From Actinomyces timonensis DSM 23838 (GTDB lineage Bacteria > Actinomycetota > Actinomycetes > Actinomycetales > Actinomycetaceae), in the NCBI RefSeq assembly GCF_000295095.1, contig NZ_JH806632.1:508450-572449 (forward strand): 64,000 nt of DNA, in the 5' to 3' direction. This document shows, piece by piece, positions 36,300 to 44,193 of this stretch. The first letter of the stretch is position 1. Every line of letters begins with the position of its first letter. A program made the position numbers and the translations under genes. The notes beneath the pieces were generated by a model that had not been told where the DNA came from, did no database searches, and saw only the letters and a list, made by a program, of their open reading frames with translations.

Positions 36300-37600
36300 G
36301 CTGCGGCCTCCACAGCGAGTCCCATCGGCAAGCTTCCTCCATGGCGAAGCACTCGATCAGCCATCTGGTGTGGGATCGACCTCATCTCGAACTTCCCTTC
36401 TCCTCTGCGAGCTGAGCGCACGTATTCAAGGATCGAGGAGGTCTGGTAGGCGTCTCGATGACGGGAGGTGACAGTTTCAATAGTCGAGACCCGCCTCACG
36501 CCTTCGGAGTCGCGTTCCAACTGGACGATCACATCGATCGCGCCGTTGATCTGGTCACGGATTGTCTCCACAGGAAGTTCGACATCGGACATTGAGGCAA
36601 GGGTCTCCAGCCGGCTCAGCGCGTCCGCGGCGGAGTTGGCGTGAACCGTTGTCAAGGAACCCTCATGCCCTGTGTTCATCGCTTGGAGCATATCGAGCGT
36701 CTCACCACCACGGACCTCGCCAACAATAATCCGATCGGGCCGCATACGCAGCGAGTTACGCACAAGATCCCTGATCGTCACCTGACCGCGCCCCTCAGTG
36801 TTGGGGGGCCGGGCCTCCAAGCGCACCACATGCGGTTGCTGGAGGGATAGCTCAGCAGCGTCTTCGATAGTGATGATCCGCTCGCGGCCTGAGATCACGC
36901 CAGACAGGGCGTTGAGGAAGGTTGTTTTTCCTGAACCTGTCCCGCCGGAAACCAGGATGTTGAGCCGCGCCTCGACTAGCGAGCCCAGGAGGTCGGCCGC
37001 TTCTTGAGGAAGCGACCTGCGCGCAACGAGATCGGCCAGCCTGAAGGGCTGCGGAAATCGCCGGATGGTGATTGTTGGTCCATCGAGAGCGAGAGGTGGG
37101 ATAATGACGTTGACACGCTCGCCTCCAGGAAGACGGGCGTCGACCATCGGACTCGACTCGTCGATGCGCCGGTTGACCGAGGATACGATCCTGTCGATCA
37201 ACTGGTAGAGGTCGGCCTCCGAGGTGAAGCGCGTCGGCACTCGCTCAATTCGCCCCGAGCGCTCGACGAACACGTCGTCGGCGCCATTGACCATAATCTC
37301 CGTGACGCTGCTGTCGGCCACAAGAGGCTCGAGGACACCAAGGCCAACGGCATCATCGATGACCCGCTTTATGAGCCAGGCCCGCTCCCGTGGCGACATG
37401 ATCGGGCCCTCGAGCGAGAGCAATCGGGACAGCACCCTCTCCAGGCGAGCCCTCTGCTGGGCCTGCTCCAGACCGGCGACCTCATCGAGATCGACCTCGT
37501 CGAGGAGCCTGCTCCTGTACTCGGCGACCAGATCTTCTCGGCTCCCCGCCGACTGCCGTGTGCCGCGCTCCGAAGGCGCGACGCGATCCTGCAGTGCCAT
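36296..37600 (-). CDS. tadA: Tad pilus secretion ATPase TadA
   Basis: This 434-residue VirB11/PilT-like ATPase energises pilin insertion and probably retraction. Walker A is 'GGTGSGKTT' (219-227), the Asp box 'TIEDAAEL', Walker B 'VGEVRGGE' (293-300) and the His box '[12 protein letters not shown]' (311-322). The N-terminal domain holds '[20 protein letters not shown]'. It follows the TadE/F-like gene by one base and overlaps tadB. Confidence 0.97.
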   Translation of the reverse strand: MALQDRVAPSERGTRQSAGSREDLVAEYRSRLLDEVDLDEVAGLEQAQQRARLERVLSRLLSLEGPIMSPRERAWLIKRVIDDAVGLGVLEPLVADSSVTEIMVNGADDVFVERSGRIERVPTRFTSEADLYQLIDRIVSSVNRRIDESSPMVDARLPGGERVNVIIPPLALDGPTITIRRFPQPFRLADLVARRSLPQEAADLLGSLVEARLNILVSGGTGSGKTTFLNALSGVISGRERIITIEDAAELSLQQPHVVRLEARPPNTEGRGQVTIRDLVRNSLRMRPDRIIVGEVRGGETLDMLQAMNTGHEGSLTTVHANSAADALSRLETLASMSDVELPVETIRDQINGAIDVIVQLERDSEGVRRVSTIETVTSRHRDAYQTSSILEYVRSARRGEGKFEMRSIPHQMADRVLRHGGSLPMGLAVEAAA

Positions 37601-37601
37601 C

Positions 37602-38003
37602 TCAGCGCTCCGGGAAGTAGGCCGTGCGGGTCACAGTGACATCTTCCGTCGTGATCGACGGGAGACCGATCGGCACCCTGGCCGTGACGCTGACACATCT
37701 TCCGGAAGCGCAGTTGTCCGAAACTGATTCAAGCCTCACCCAGTCAGGCAGGCTCCTTTCGACAGCCTCACCGGGCGCTTGTCCGAGCATCGCTGCCCGA
37801 GCACCGTCGCGAGCGGCGGACTCCACAGAGGTGACAGTGGAGACCGCGAGGAAGCCCTGGACCAAGAACAGCGTGACAAGTACGAGAATCGGCACGAAGG
37901 CGACCAGCTCGATGTCGAGGACCCCCTTCTCCTCCCGCAAGAGTCTTCTTCGCAGGCACGGCCACCAGCTTTGCATTTCTCGGCGCACAGATTTCCCAGG
38001 CAT
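37602..38003 (-). CDS. TadE/TadF-like pseudopilin
   Basis: This 133-residue protein has an Arg-rich leader, then 'EEKG' (Gly27) and 'VLDIELVAFVPILVLVTLF'. A Glu at mature position 5 is retained. A prepilin peptidase could therefore process it. The extracytoplasmic part carries two Cys ('NCASGRC'), likely a disulfide, as in TadF. The ATG at 38003 follows GGGAGA and lies one base after the TadZ-TadE stop codon. Confidence 0.85.
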   Translation of the reverse strand: MPGKSVRREMQSWWPCLRRRLLREEKGVLDIELVAFVPILVLVTLFLVQGFLAVSTVTSVESAARDGARAAMLGQAPGEAVERSLPDWVRLESVSDNCASGRCVSVTARVPIGLPSITTEDVTVTRTAYFPER

Positions 38004-38004
38004 G

Positions 38005-39600
38005 CTATCTCTCCCAGACAATTCCTGACGACGCGGTTGTATGAGCGTCGATCACGGATGGAACCGGCAAAGTCACCGTCACCTTGTTCGAGGCCGAACG
38101 CTCGATCGTCATCTCCGAGGCATAGACACCTGGAAGATCATGGGCGACCACCGCGTGAACCTCTTCAACCGATTTTCCGACGGCATACGCATGCGCAGCC
38201 TCTTTCGCCGCATGGTTCGCATACATATATGAAATACCGAACCCTAAACCTTGGATACACATAAGAAGCGCCATTGTCGCAAGAGCGAAGACCACGGGAA
38301 ACTCGACCATGATCTGCCCCTTCTCGGGTCGCGCTTTGCGACGGAGCGCCGAGCGGCGCCTCCGCGCACGTCCACCGCGCTTACTCGTCTGATGGGCCTG
38401 GGGCTCACTCAGTCCGTCATGACCCGTGGCGTCCGTGGCACCACGCGTTGTGACACTGCCTGCGGCGTTTGTGGACGTGACGACAGTGTTGGCGAGCTCC
38501 TCCCCCGCCTTGGAGAGTTCTGCCACGCTGGACGTGAGGAGCGTCGAGGAATTGAACGCATTCTCCGCTTGTGCGGTCACGTCGCGGACAGAGACGGCAA
38601 GGGGCATGCCAGACATGCGCGAGGCGGAAGACGGCTGAATCTCCCGCTGGCGGCTAGTCCGATTGAGGACGAGCGCCCTCGATCTTCCTCGGCCGATGTC
38701 GAGGCGGTCCAGCGATTCCTCAAGCTTCCGCACGGCGCGTAGAGCGGGCGTATCCGGGGTCGCCACGACGAGGACCTGATCGGCTGATTCCAGGCCCATC
38801 GCGAGAAGCTCATCAAGTCGGCTTCCGCAGTCGATCATGACGTAGTCGAACTGATACCTGAGCATCGAGATGATCTGGCGTGCCGCCGTATCCGTGAGGG
38901 ATTCTCCGTCCTCGCTAGCCTCGGGCGCGGGAAGCAGAGCGAGGCCTCCGGGCAGCGGGTACATGACCTCGGCGACTTCACGCGCGCTCGCCTCCGCCGC
39001 GATATCAACGAGGTCAGTGATTGAGCGCCTCACGGTGATCCCAGACATAGCCGCGATGCATCCCGATCGCACGTCTAGATCGACGATACAGGTCCGTCCT
39101 CTCCTCGCCAGCTGTGCCGCAGTCATCAAGGCCAGTGTGGATGTGCCGACTCCTCCCTTGGCACCAACAAACGCGACGACTGATCCCAAACCGCGGGGCA
39201 TGAGGTCCTCGGGCGCGCTCGTGCTCGCTCGCACCGTGCGGGACCACTCGAGGACAGGCTGGAGCCTGCTGGAGATCTCCTCTACTGACAGTGGCAGCGC
39301 GAGCACCGTCCGCGCACCGGCGTCCATGGCAGCCGTGAGTGTCTCGGCGCTGCGGCTGCGCGCTAGGAGGACAATGGGAACAAGCGGGTGCGCACGCGCC
39401 AATTCCTGAATCACAGACAGCGCTGGAAGGGAGCTGAGCCCCTCATCGACGAGCACGCAGGACGTATCCGCATCCGACACTTCCTCGCGCAGGCGCTCGA
39501 GAGAGTCAAGCGCGGATATTCCGCTGAGCCCTTCGACCTCCGAGAGCGCTGCGGTGACCTGCATCCTGACGTCATGGTCTTCTGTAAGCAGGAATTGCAT
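38005..39600 (-). CDS. TadZ/CpaE ATPase fused to a TadE-like pseudopilin
   Basis: This is one 531-residue frame. Residues 1-110 are a receiver-like CpaE N-domain ('HDVRMQVTAAL'). A MinD/ParA-type ATPase follows with deviant Walker A 'AFVGAKGGVGTSTLAL', 'IVDLDVRSGC' and 'VMIDCGSRLDELLAM'. After a Ser/Thr linker and an Arg/Lys cluster ('RARRRRSALRRKAR') comes a TadE pseudopilin: 'PEKG' (Gly428) then 'QIMVEFPVVFALATMALL' with Glu at mature position 5. TadZ localises the pilus machine; TadE is a minor pseudopilin. I see no in-frame ATG, GTG or TTG that would start TadE separately. Peptidase cleavage after Gly428 would separate the two parts. The ATG overlaps the cpaB stop; a GTG one codon upstream is an alternative. 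Confidence 0.9.
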   Translation of the reverse strand: MQFLLTEDHDVRMQVTAALSEVEGLSGISALDSLERLREEVSDADTSCVLVDEGLSSLPALSVIQELARAHPLVPIVLLARSRSAETLTAAMDAGARTVLALPLSVEEISSRLQPVLEWSRTVRASTSAPEDLMPRGLGSVVAFVGAKGGVGTSTLALMTAAQLARRGRTCIVDLDVRSGCIAAMSGITVRRSITDLVDIAAEASAREVAEVMYPLPGGLALLPAPEASEDGESLTDTAARQIISMLRYQFDYVMIDCGSRLDELLAMGLESADQVLVVATPDTPALRAVRKLEESLDRLDIGRGRSRALVLNRTSRQREIQPSSASRMSGMPLAVSVRDVTAQAENAFNSSTLLTSSVAELSKAGEELANTVVTSTNAAGSVTTRGATDATGHDGLSEPQAHQTSKRGGRARRRRSALRRKARPEKGQIMVEFPVVFALATMALLMCIQGLGFGISYMYANHAAKEAAHAYAVGKSVEEVHAVVAHDLPGVYASEMTIERSASNKVTVTLPVPSVIDAHTTASSGIVWER

Positions 39601-40322
39601 CACTGACCACCTCCTGCCGGGGCAGCGCCAGTTGACGAGCCATAGTTAGGGTTGCTGACACTTGAATCGTCTCCGTCGCGGCGAAGCAGGAGCCGAACCT
39701 TCGTGGAGAAGCTCTCCGCGTAGGCGAGCTTGAGCGACTCCTCCGGGGTGAGCGAGAACGTGACCGGTACCTTTTCACTCTCCTGCTCAAAATTCCCTTC
39801 GCCGTCCTTCTTCTGGACTGCCGTCGCCACGCCCACCTCGGTGATGAGGGCATTCTGGATGATCACCGAGGCGTTCTGGGACTTGTTCTCCGAATCCTCC
39901 GTGGTTGAGATGACGTCGACGCGCGCGCCAGGAGAAATGCGCCCTGCTACGCCCGTTTCCGAGTCCACCATGATGGTGACCTCCCGATATCCTTCCGTGA
40001 GCTGAGGAGGATCGATGAGCATGCTCGCCTGGAGCGTGTCGCCCTTCTTGTAGGCCCCCGCTGCCACCTTGCCGTCAAGCGCCGAGGTGTCCTTAATGGC
40101 ACCGTCCGGAACCCATCGTTCAGGTATTTCGACGGTTTCCACGTTGGATGCTGAGATTGCCTGGAGCTCGTTGACGTCGCCAGACAGTTTGACCACGGTG
40201 GTCATCGGGCCGACCTGCGAGGAGACAGATTGGACGTAACTGAAGACCGCTCCGAAGGTGACCACGGCTCCGAGGATGGTGACGAGGATGAGTAACACTC
40301 CTCGTCGCTGGCGCGGATTCAT
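39600..40322 (-). CDS. cpaB: CpaB/RcpC-like pilus assembly protein
   Basis: This 240-residue protein has one N-terminal transmembrane helix ('GVLLILVTILGAVVTFGAV') and an extracytoplasmic SAF domain ('ALDGKVAAGAYKKGDTLQ') followed by the RcpC/CpaB domain ('TIMVDSETGVAGRISPGARVD' region). In diderms it works with the secretin; in monoderms it is kept and may stabilise the pilus at the wall. The start ATG at 40322 has AAGGAGAACAG upstream. A longer frame exists but is Arg/Pro-rich and unsupported. Confidence 0.9.
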   Translation of the reverse strand: MNPRQRRGVLLILVTILGAVVTFGAVFSYVQSVSSQVGPMTTVVKLSGDVNELQAISASNVETVEIPERWVPDGAIKDTSALDGKVAAGAYKKGDTLQASMLIDPPQLTEGYREVTIMVDSETGVAGRISPGARVDVISTTEDSENKSQNASVIIQNALITEVGVATAVQKKDGEGNFEQESEKVPVTFSLTPEESLKLAYAESFSTKVRLLLRRDGDDSSVSNPNYGSSTGAAPAGGGQ

Positions 40323-40332
40323 CTGTTCTCCT

Positions 40333-41487
40333 TCATCGGGTGGGGGCGTAGGCCGGCGGCAGTGGCGCGGAGGTCGGTGCAGCGGACTTTGGCGAGTTGG
40401 TGACGACGATTGGCCTCGCCCACGCAGGAGCCTGTTGTTCCGCGTGAGCAGCATCGGACGGGCGCGCATGGGGCGCACCAGGTAGGTTCGGTTGCGGCTG
40501 CGCGGAGTGGCTAGGAGGCTTCGCTGGTGTTGCGGATACCGATGGTGGACTCTGCGGCGGCGCGGGGGGTGATGAATGAGTCGGAGCTGTGGCTGGTGCG
40601 GCAGGGACTGCCGACGGGGCCGCCTGCCGACCATGACCCGTGGGGTACGACCTCGTCGCTGGTGCCGCCTGCACGGCGTCGGGGATGGCGCGCGTATCCT
40701 GAACAGGGAAATGGGGCCAGGTTCCGCAGAGCACGCATCCTTGGGGAAGCGCAGGACTGCCACACCGCGCGCATCGCGCCCGAGAAACGTGCTCAAGCGC
40801 CCGGGAGACGATGACGCGGGGGTCGATCGTCAGCCAGGACATCTCGGCCCAGTTCTTCGCCGGCCACGTGTGAGAGATAGGGAGGAGCTGCTCCCGATGG
40901 ATCCCCATGCTGGCAAGGGCGCCGCTGACCCGTCCGGAATGATCGTCCGCCGCCCACACGCTGAGGCTCGCCTTCGTCGGCGGCTCCCATCCTGGCGTGG
41001 TCACCCGACTGACGGTGGACTGCTCCAAGTCAAGGCAGAACTTCGATCCGGGGAGGAGTCCTTGGACGTGCTGCAGAAGGCTCGGCGCGGGCGCTGTCAC
41101 TTTGGATACGGAGGTGAGGACGACCCTCGTGCGCAGCGCGCGCAGCGCGAGTTCCACCACGGCGGGCACCTGGGCGAGCAACTGAGGCGTCACGTTGCTC
41201 GCGCAGTAGGCGAGAAGCTTGAACCTGGTCTCCGATTGGTTGATCGCCAACACCCCGAGGCCTGGACGCCCGAGCGAGGTGCGCACGAGACGGGCCTCAT
41301 GCTCATCCACGCCACTGCGGCACAGCAAGAGAACGGGCCAGTCACTCTCAGTCTGCTCGAGGATCCCGAGCGCCTGCTGCGCGTCGACATCACTGACGAC
41401 AGCGGCGTGAGGGCGGGTTCCGGTGAGCACGAGCATGGGCAGGGCCTCCTGACGCCGCGCTCTCGAAGCGAGGACGAGCACGGTCAT
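40333..41487 (-). CDS. Unknown Tad-locus protein with zinc ribbon and Pro-rich tail
   Basis: This protein has about 384 residues from the ATG at 41487; the start is uncertain because no strong ribosome-binding site is visible. Residues 1-230 form an alpha/beta-like domain with alternating hydrophobic strands ('PVLLLCRSGVDEHEARL', 'GLGVLAINQSE', 'RVVLTSVS') that I cannot assign. A four-cysteine zinc ribbon follows (C239, C242, C251, C254). The last 130 residues are Pro/Ala/Ser-rich and probably disordered. It lies between the prepilin peptidase and cpaB, 10 bases before cpaB. A regulator or adaptor of the Tad machine is possible but unproven. Confidence 0.65.
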   Translation of the reverse strand: MTVLVLASRARRQEALPMLVLTGTRPHAAVVSDVDAQQALGILEQTESDWPVLLLCRSGVDEHEARLVRTSLGRPGLGVLAINQSETRFKLLAYCASNVTPQLLAQVPAVVELALRALRTRVVLTSVSKVTAPAPSLLQHVQGLLPGSKFCLDLEQSTVSRVTTPGWEPPTKASLSVWAADDHSGRVSGALASMGIHREQLLPISHTWPAKNWAEMSWLTIDPRVIVSRALEHVSRARCARCGSPALPQGCVLCGTWPHFPVQDTRAIPDAVQAAPATRSYPTGHGRQAAPSAVPAAPATAPTHSSPPAPPQSPPSVSATPAKPPSHSAQPQPNLPGAPHARPSDAAHAEQQAPAWARPIVVTNSPKSAAPTSAPLPPAYAPTR

Positions 41488-41669
41488 CGATCTACAGGGA
41501 CAAGGGAGAGAGAGCGCGCTCGGTTGAGCAGAAGCACGTTCCCGTTTCGATGGCTCCACTCTAGGTCTCAGGACGGTCACGCGCGACGGGTACCGCTTCC
41601 CATCTCTGTGAACCTCGTCAACCACGAGGTCGGACAACATGTGCACGGCTCAGACAACGCTAGGGGCGG

Positions 41670-42488
41670 TCACGGCACTGCCAGCGGCCACACGAGGAAC
41701 GCCCCCGCGATGAGGTAGGGGCCGTACGCCATGGGATCCTTTCGACCAGCCCGGCGCAGGGAGAGGAAGGCAAGAGCCATGAGCCCGCCGAGCATGACCC
41801 CGCTCCAGAGAGCGAGTGCCGGCGGCATCGCGCCGTACCACCCGAGCCAGAGCCCGATGACCGCGCACAGCTTGACATCGCCAAGGCCAAGGCCCGTTCG
41901 GAGTAGAGCGGCGAGGAGGCTGATTGCTCCGGCAGCCAGTGCGCATAGCACGGATCGCAGCGCATCGTGCGCCAGCGCGGGTGTGATCGCCGTAGCAATG
42001 ACGCCGCAGCCGGCGAGCCAGAGCGCTGCAGAACCGAGGAGCCGATTGGGCAGGATATGGGCCACGGCGTCGGCGCTTGCGGCGACGCCCAGCAGGGCAA
42101 CAACCGGTAGGGCAGTGGCCGACTGGACTTGGCTTCCCGTCTGCCCCCCCCACCACGCCACTCCGCCGCACGTCGTGAGGGCGAGGAGGCCTTGGGGAAG
42201 CGGGTTGAGGAGCCACCGGCGACGCAGCGTCGGCCGCCACTCGGGCTCAGCGTGAGCATCAGCATCGTCGGAGCGCGACCCGCCGGAGTCCTTCTGCGCG
42301 GCCTGGGACGTGGCAGCGTCCTCAGCCGCGGTGAGCAACAGGTCCTCAGCCGCCCCGGTCCTGACCGAACCTTCGGGAAACGCCAGCTTGTGAACGTAGT
42401 TCCGGGTCCATCGTGCGATCGGACCCGCTGCGAGCCCCACGGCCACAACAACCTCAGCCCCGAGAAGCCAATTGACACCGTGCATCAT
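41670..42488 (-). CDS. Prepilin peptidase (A24 aspartyl protease, TadV-like)
   Basis: This 272-residue integral membrane protease has the two active-site aspartates: D140 in 'SADAVAHILPN' and D204 in 'GLGDVKL' (GxGD motif). About seven hydrophobic segments follow an N-terminal region of about 90 residues that is partly polar and lacks the Cys motif of PilD. It should cleave the Flp, TadE-type and large prepilins of this locus after the conserved glycine. The start overlaps the stop of the DUF192 gene by 4 bases (ATGA), so the two are translationally coupled. Confidence 0.92.
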   Translation of the reverse strand: MMHGVNWLLGAEVVVAVGLAAGPIARWTRNYVHKLAFPEGSVRTGAAEDLLLTAAEDAATSQAAQKDSGGSRSDDADAHAEPEWRPTLRRRWLLNPLPQGLLALTTCGGVAWWGGQTGSQVQSATALPVVALLGVAASADAVAHILPNRLLGSAALWLAGCGVIATAITPALAHDALRSVLCALAAGAISLLAALLRTGLGLGDVKLCAVIGLWLGWYGAMPPALALWSGVMLGGLMALAFLSLRRAGRKDPMAYGPYLIAGAFLVWPLAVP

Positions 42489-42946
42489 GCCCGTGAGGCC
42501 TCCGGCTCCGCACCATCTCCGAACTCGGCGACCGGCCCGAAGCCTCCGATGCTCGAACCGCCGCCTGTCATCTCCGTGGTCGTGATGACTGTGCCTCGAT
42601 GGATGCCAAGCGCCTCGGCCTGGCCAGCCTCCATCTCGATGACCGCAGTAGCAGAGACTCGGGGAGCGCCCAGGCGCCCGGGGCGATGGGTGGTCATGGC
42701 GGCGACATGCCCTGTTCTGGAGAGGTAGATGACATCGAGGGCGTAGCGCATGCCGAAGCAGTGGATCCAGTTACAGCGGGTGATCCAGAGAGCTCCAGCG
42801 ATGCCGTCGGTGCCGAGGAGGCCCTTGTTGCGCTCGGCGCGGGTGCGGGCCGTCCAGACGGGGAGTGAGGTCACGCGCCCGTCCACGATGAGCAGCGGCA
42901 GTGTGGTGGGAACGCTCGTCGACCACACAGGGGATGTTGTCATCAT
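42485..42946 (-). CDS. DUF192 family protein, copy 2
   Basis: This 153-residue paralogue of the protein at 25931-26404 differs at only two of about 56 residues from 'LPLLIVDGRV' to 'CFGMRYAL'. The DNA is also nearly identical there, including synonymous sites. The C-terminal tail differs ('GGSSIGGFGPVAEFGDG'). The start ATG at 42946 aligns with copy 1. It overlaps the prepilin peptidase gene, which hints at a role in pilin processing or the pilus itself (inference). Confidence 0.85.
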   Translation of the reverse strand: MMTTSPVWSTSVPTTLPLLIVDGRVTSLPVWTARTRAERNKGLLGTDGIAGALWITRCNWIHCFGMRYALDVIYLSRTGHVAAMTTHRPGRLGAPRVSATAVIEMEAGQAEALGIHRGTVITTTEMTGGGSSIGGFGPVAEFGDGAEPEASRA

Positions 42947-43024
42947 GACGCTCACCCTAGGCGAGGGCCGGGATGGCGCACGAGGGGCGAGCGCCCCAGC
43001 GATCACCCCTCATCGCCCCCTAAG

Positions 43025-43435
43025 TCATACACGCGCGCTCGGCTTGACAAGGAGGACACCAAGCCCGGCACCGATCAGAATGGCCACGGCGTCATGCAGC
43101 ATCGCCTGGTTCGTCTCTCCGGTGGTCAACAGTTGGAAGAGGAGCACGAGCAGTGCTGTGATCACCCCGTAGGCAACGCCGTACGCGAGTCCCGTCAAAC
43201 GGGCTGGGTATCCCTCTCGCCGACGGAGCCAGATCAGCCCGACTAGAGAGACAATAGCCTGCCTCACTCCCTCGATGACGAAGAACAGCACGGGGATGCC
43301 GGTGTTAGCGCCGATGAGTCCGAACGCATTCGCAAGACCTGGGATAGCAACGACGATGAGATTATACAAAAGAACAGAGACAAAACTCCCGACAGACACA
43401 ACCAGGAGGTTCCGAGCGTGAATCTCGCGCGTCAC
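43025..43435 (-). CDS. Small integral membrane protein
   Basis: This 136-residue protein has four hydrophobic segments ('NLLVVSVGSFVSVLLYNLIV', 'GIPVLFFVIEGVRQAIVSLV', a third near 'GVAYGVITALLVLLF' and a fourth near 'AVAILIGAGLGVLLV'). I recognise no family. The start is a GTG at 43435 with AAAGGA upstream, 3 bases after the lipoprotein gene stop, so it is co-transcribed. Confidence 0.7.
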   Translation of the reverse strand: MTREIHARNLLVVSVGSFVSVLLYNLIVVAIPGLANAFGLIGANTGIPVLFFVIEGVRQAIVSLVGLIWLRRREGYPARLTGLAYGVAYGVITALLVLLFQLLTTGETNQAMLHDAVAILIGAGLGVLLVKPSARV

Positions 43436-43438
43436 CGA

Positions 43439-44140
43439 TCATCCTTTCTTGACGACTGCGCTGAACAGAATATCCCATAGGGACGTTCCTTGCGCCAACC
43501 CCCCAGGCTCGGAGATTGCAATCAACCGCCAGAACCCTTTGTCCCCATCGGAAATATAGAAGCACACCTGATCAACAGTCCGGGGTGTCGCACCTCCAGA
43601 ACCTCCGTCGGAATGAGTCCAGCTAATGACAATCGCCTCAACCTCCTGATCGCCCATCGGCCAGGTCTCAGAAGTCCTCGCAACATAGGTGTTCTCACGC
43701 GTCGGGCTCATGAGAAGGGTCTCCTGAGCATACCCCTCGGCGCTGAGGTCGCGCCCCGCGTCATCCGCGTAGGTGACAAGGATCCGCGGGATCTCCGTGC
43801 CCGCGCCATCAGGCCAGACGGTCGTCTCCAGCGCGCCGTAGGCATCCGTCCACTCCTGAGACGCGGTCGCCTCAGGAACCGTCAAGGTCAGTCCATACAT
43901 CTGAAGCGCTTTACCCCCTGGAGACGTGGGCTTGACCTCACGAGACGGCAGATCCGGCGCCACGGGAACCTCACTGGCGGCCCTCCACTCCGCCGGAGTC
44001 GGAGCCGCAGCCGATCCCGTCTGATCCGCGGAGGTCGACGAAGCCGCCTCGCCACCCGCATTGTCCGATCCGCAGCCTGTCAGCACAGCAACGGCACCTC
44101 CTGCCAGAACGAGCCTACCCATGTCCCTACGTGAGTACAT
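43439..44140 (-). CDS. Predicted lipoprotein in Tad locus
   Basis: This 233-residue protein begins 'MYSRRDMGRLVLAGG' (twin-arginine-like) with lipobox 'AVLTGCGSD'. A Ser/Thr/Ala linker leads to a domain containing 'LQMYGLTLTVPEATASQEW', similar in pattern to the extracytoplasmic domains at 27076 and 26564. The ATG at 44140 is chosen because AAGGAG lies 8 bases upstream. It follows the large prepilin gene by 53 bases. Confidence 0.72.
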   Translation of the reverse strand: MYSRRDMGRLVLAGGAVAVLTGCGSDNAGGEAASSTSADQTGSAAAPTPAEWRAASEVPVAPDLPSREVKPTSPGGKALQMYGLTLTVPEATASQEWTDAYGALETTVWPDGAGTEIPRILVTYADDAGRDLSAEGYAQETLLMSPTRENTYVARTSETWPMGDQEVEAIVISWTHSDGGSGGATPRTVDQVCFYISDGDKGFWRLIAISEPGGLAQGTSLWDILFSAVVKKG

Positions 44141-44193
44141 CCCACTCTCCTTCATTCTCGGCGGCGTCGCGAGCGACACCTGCCACACCCAGA

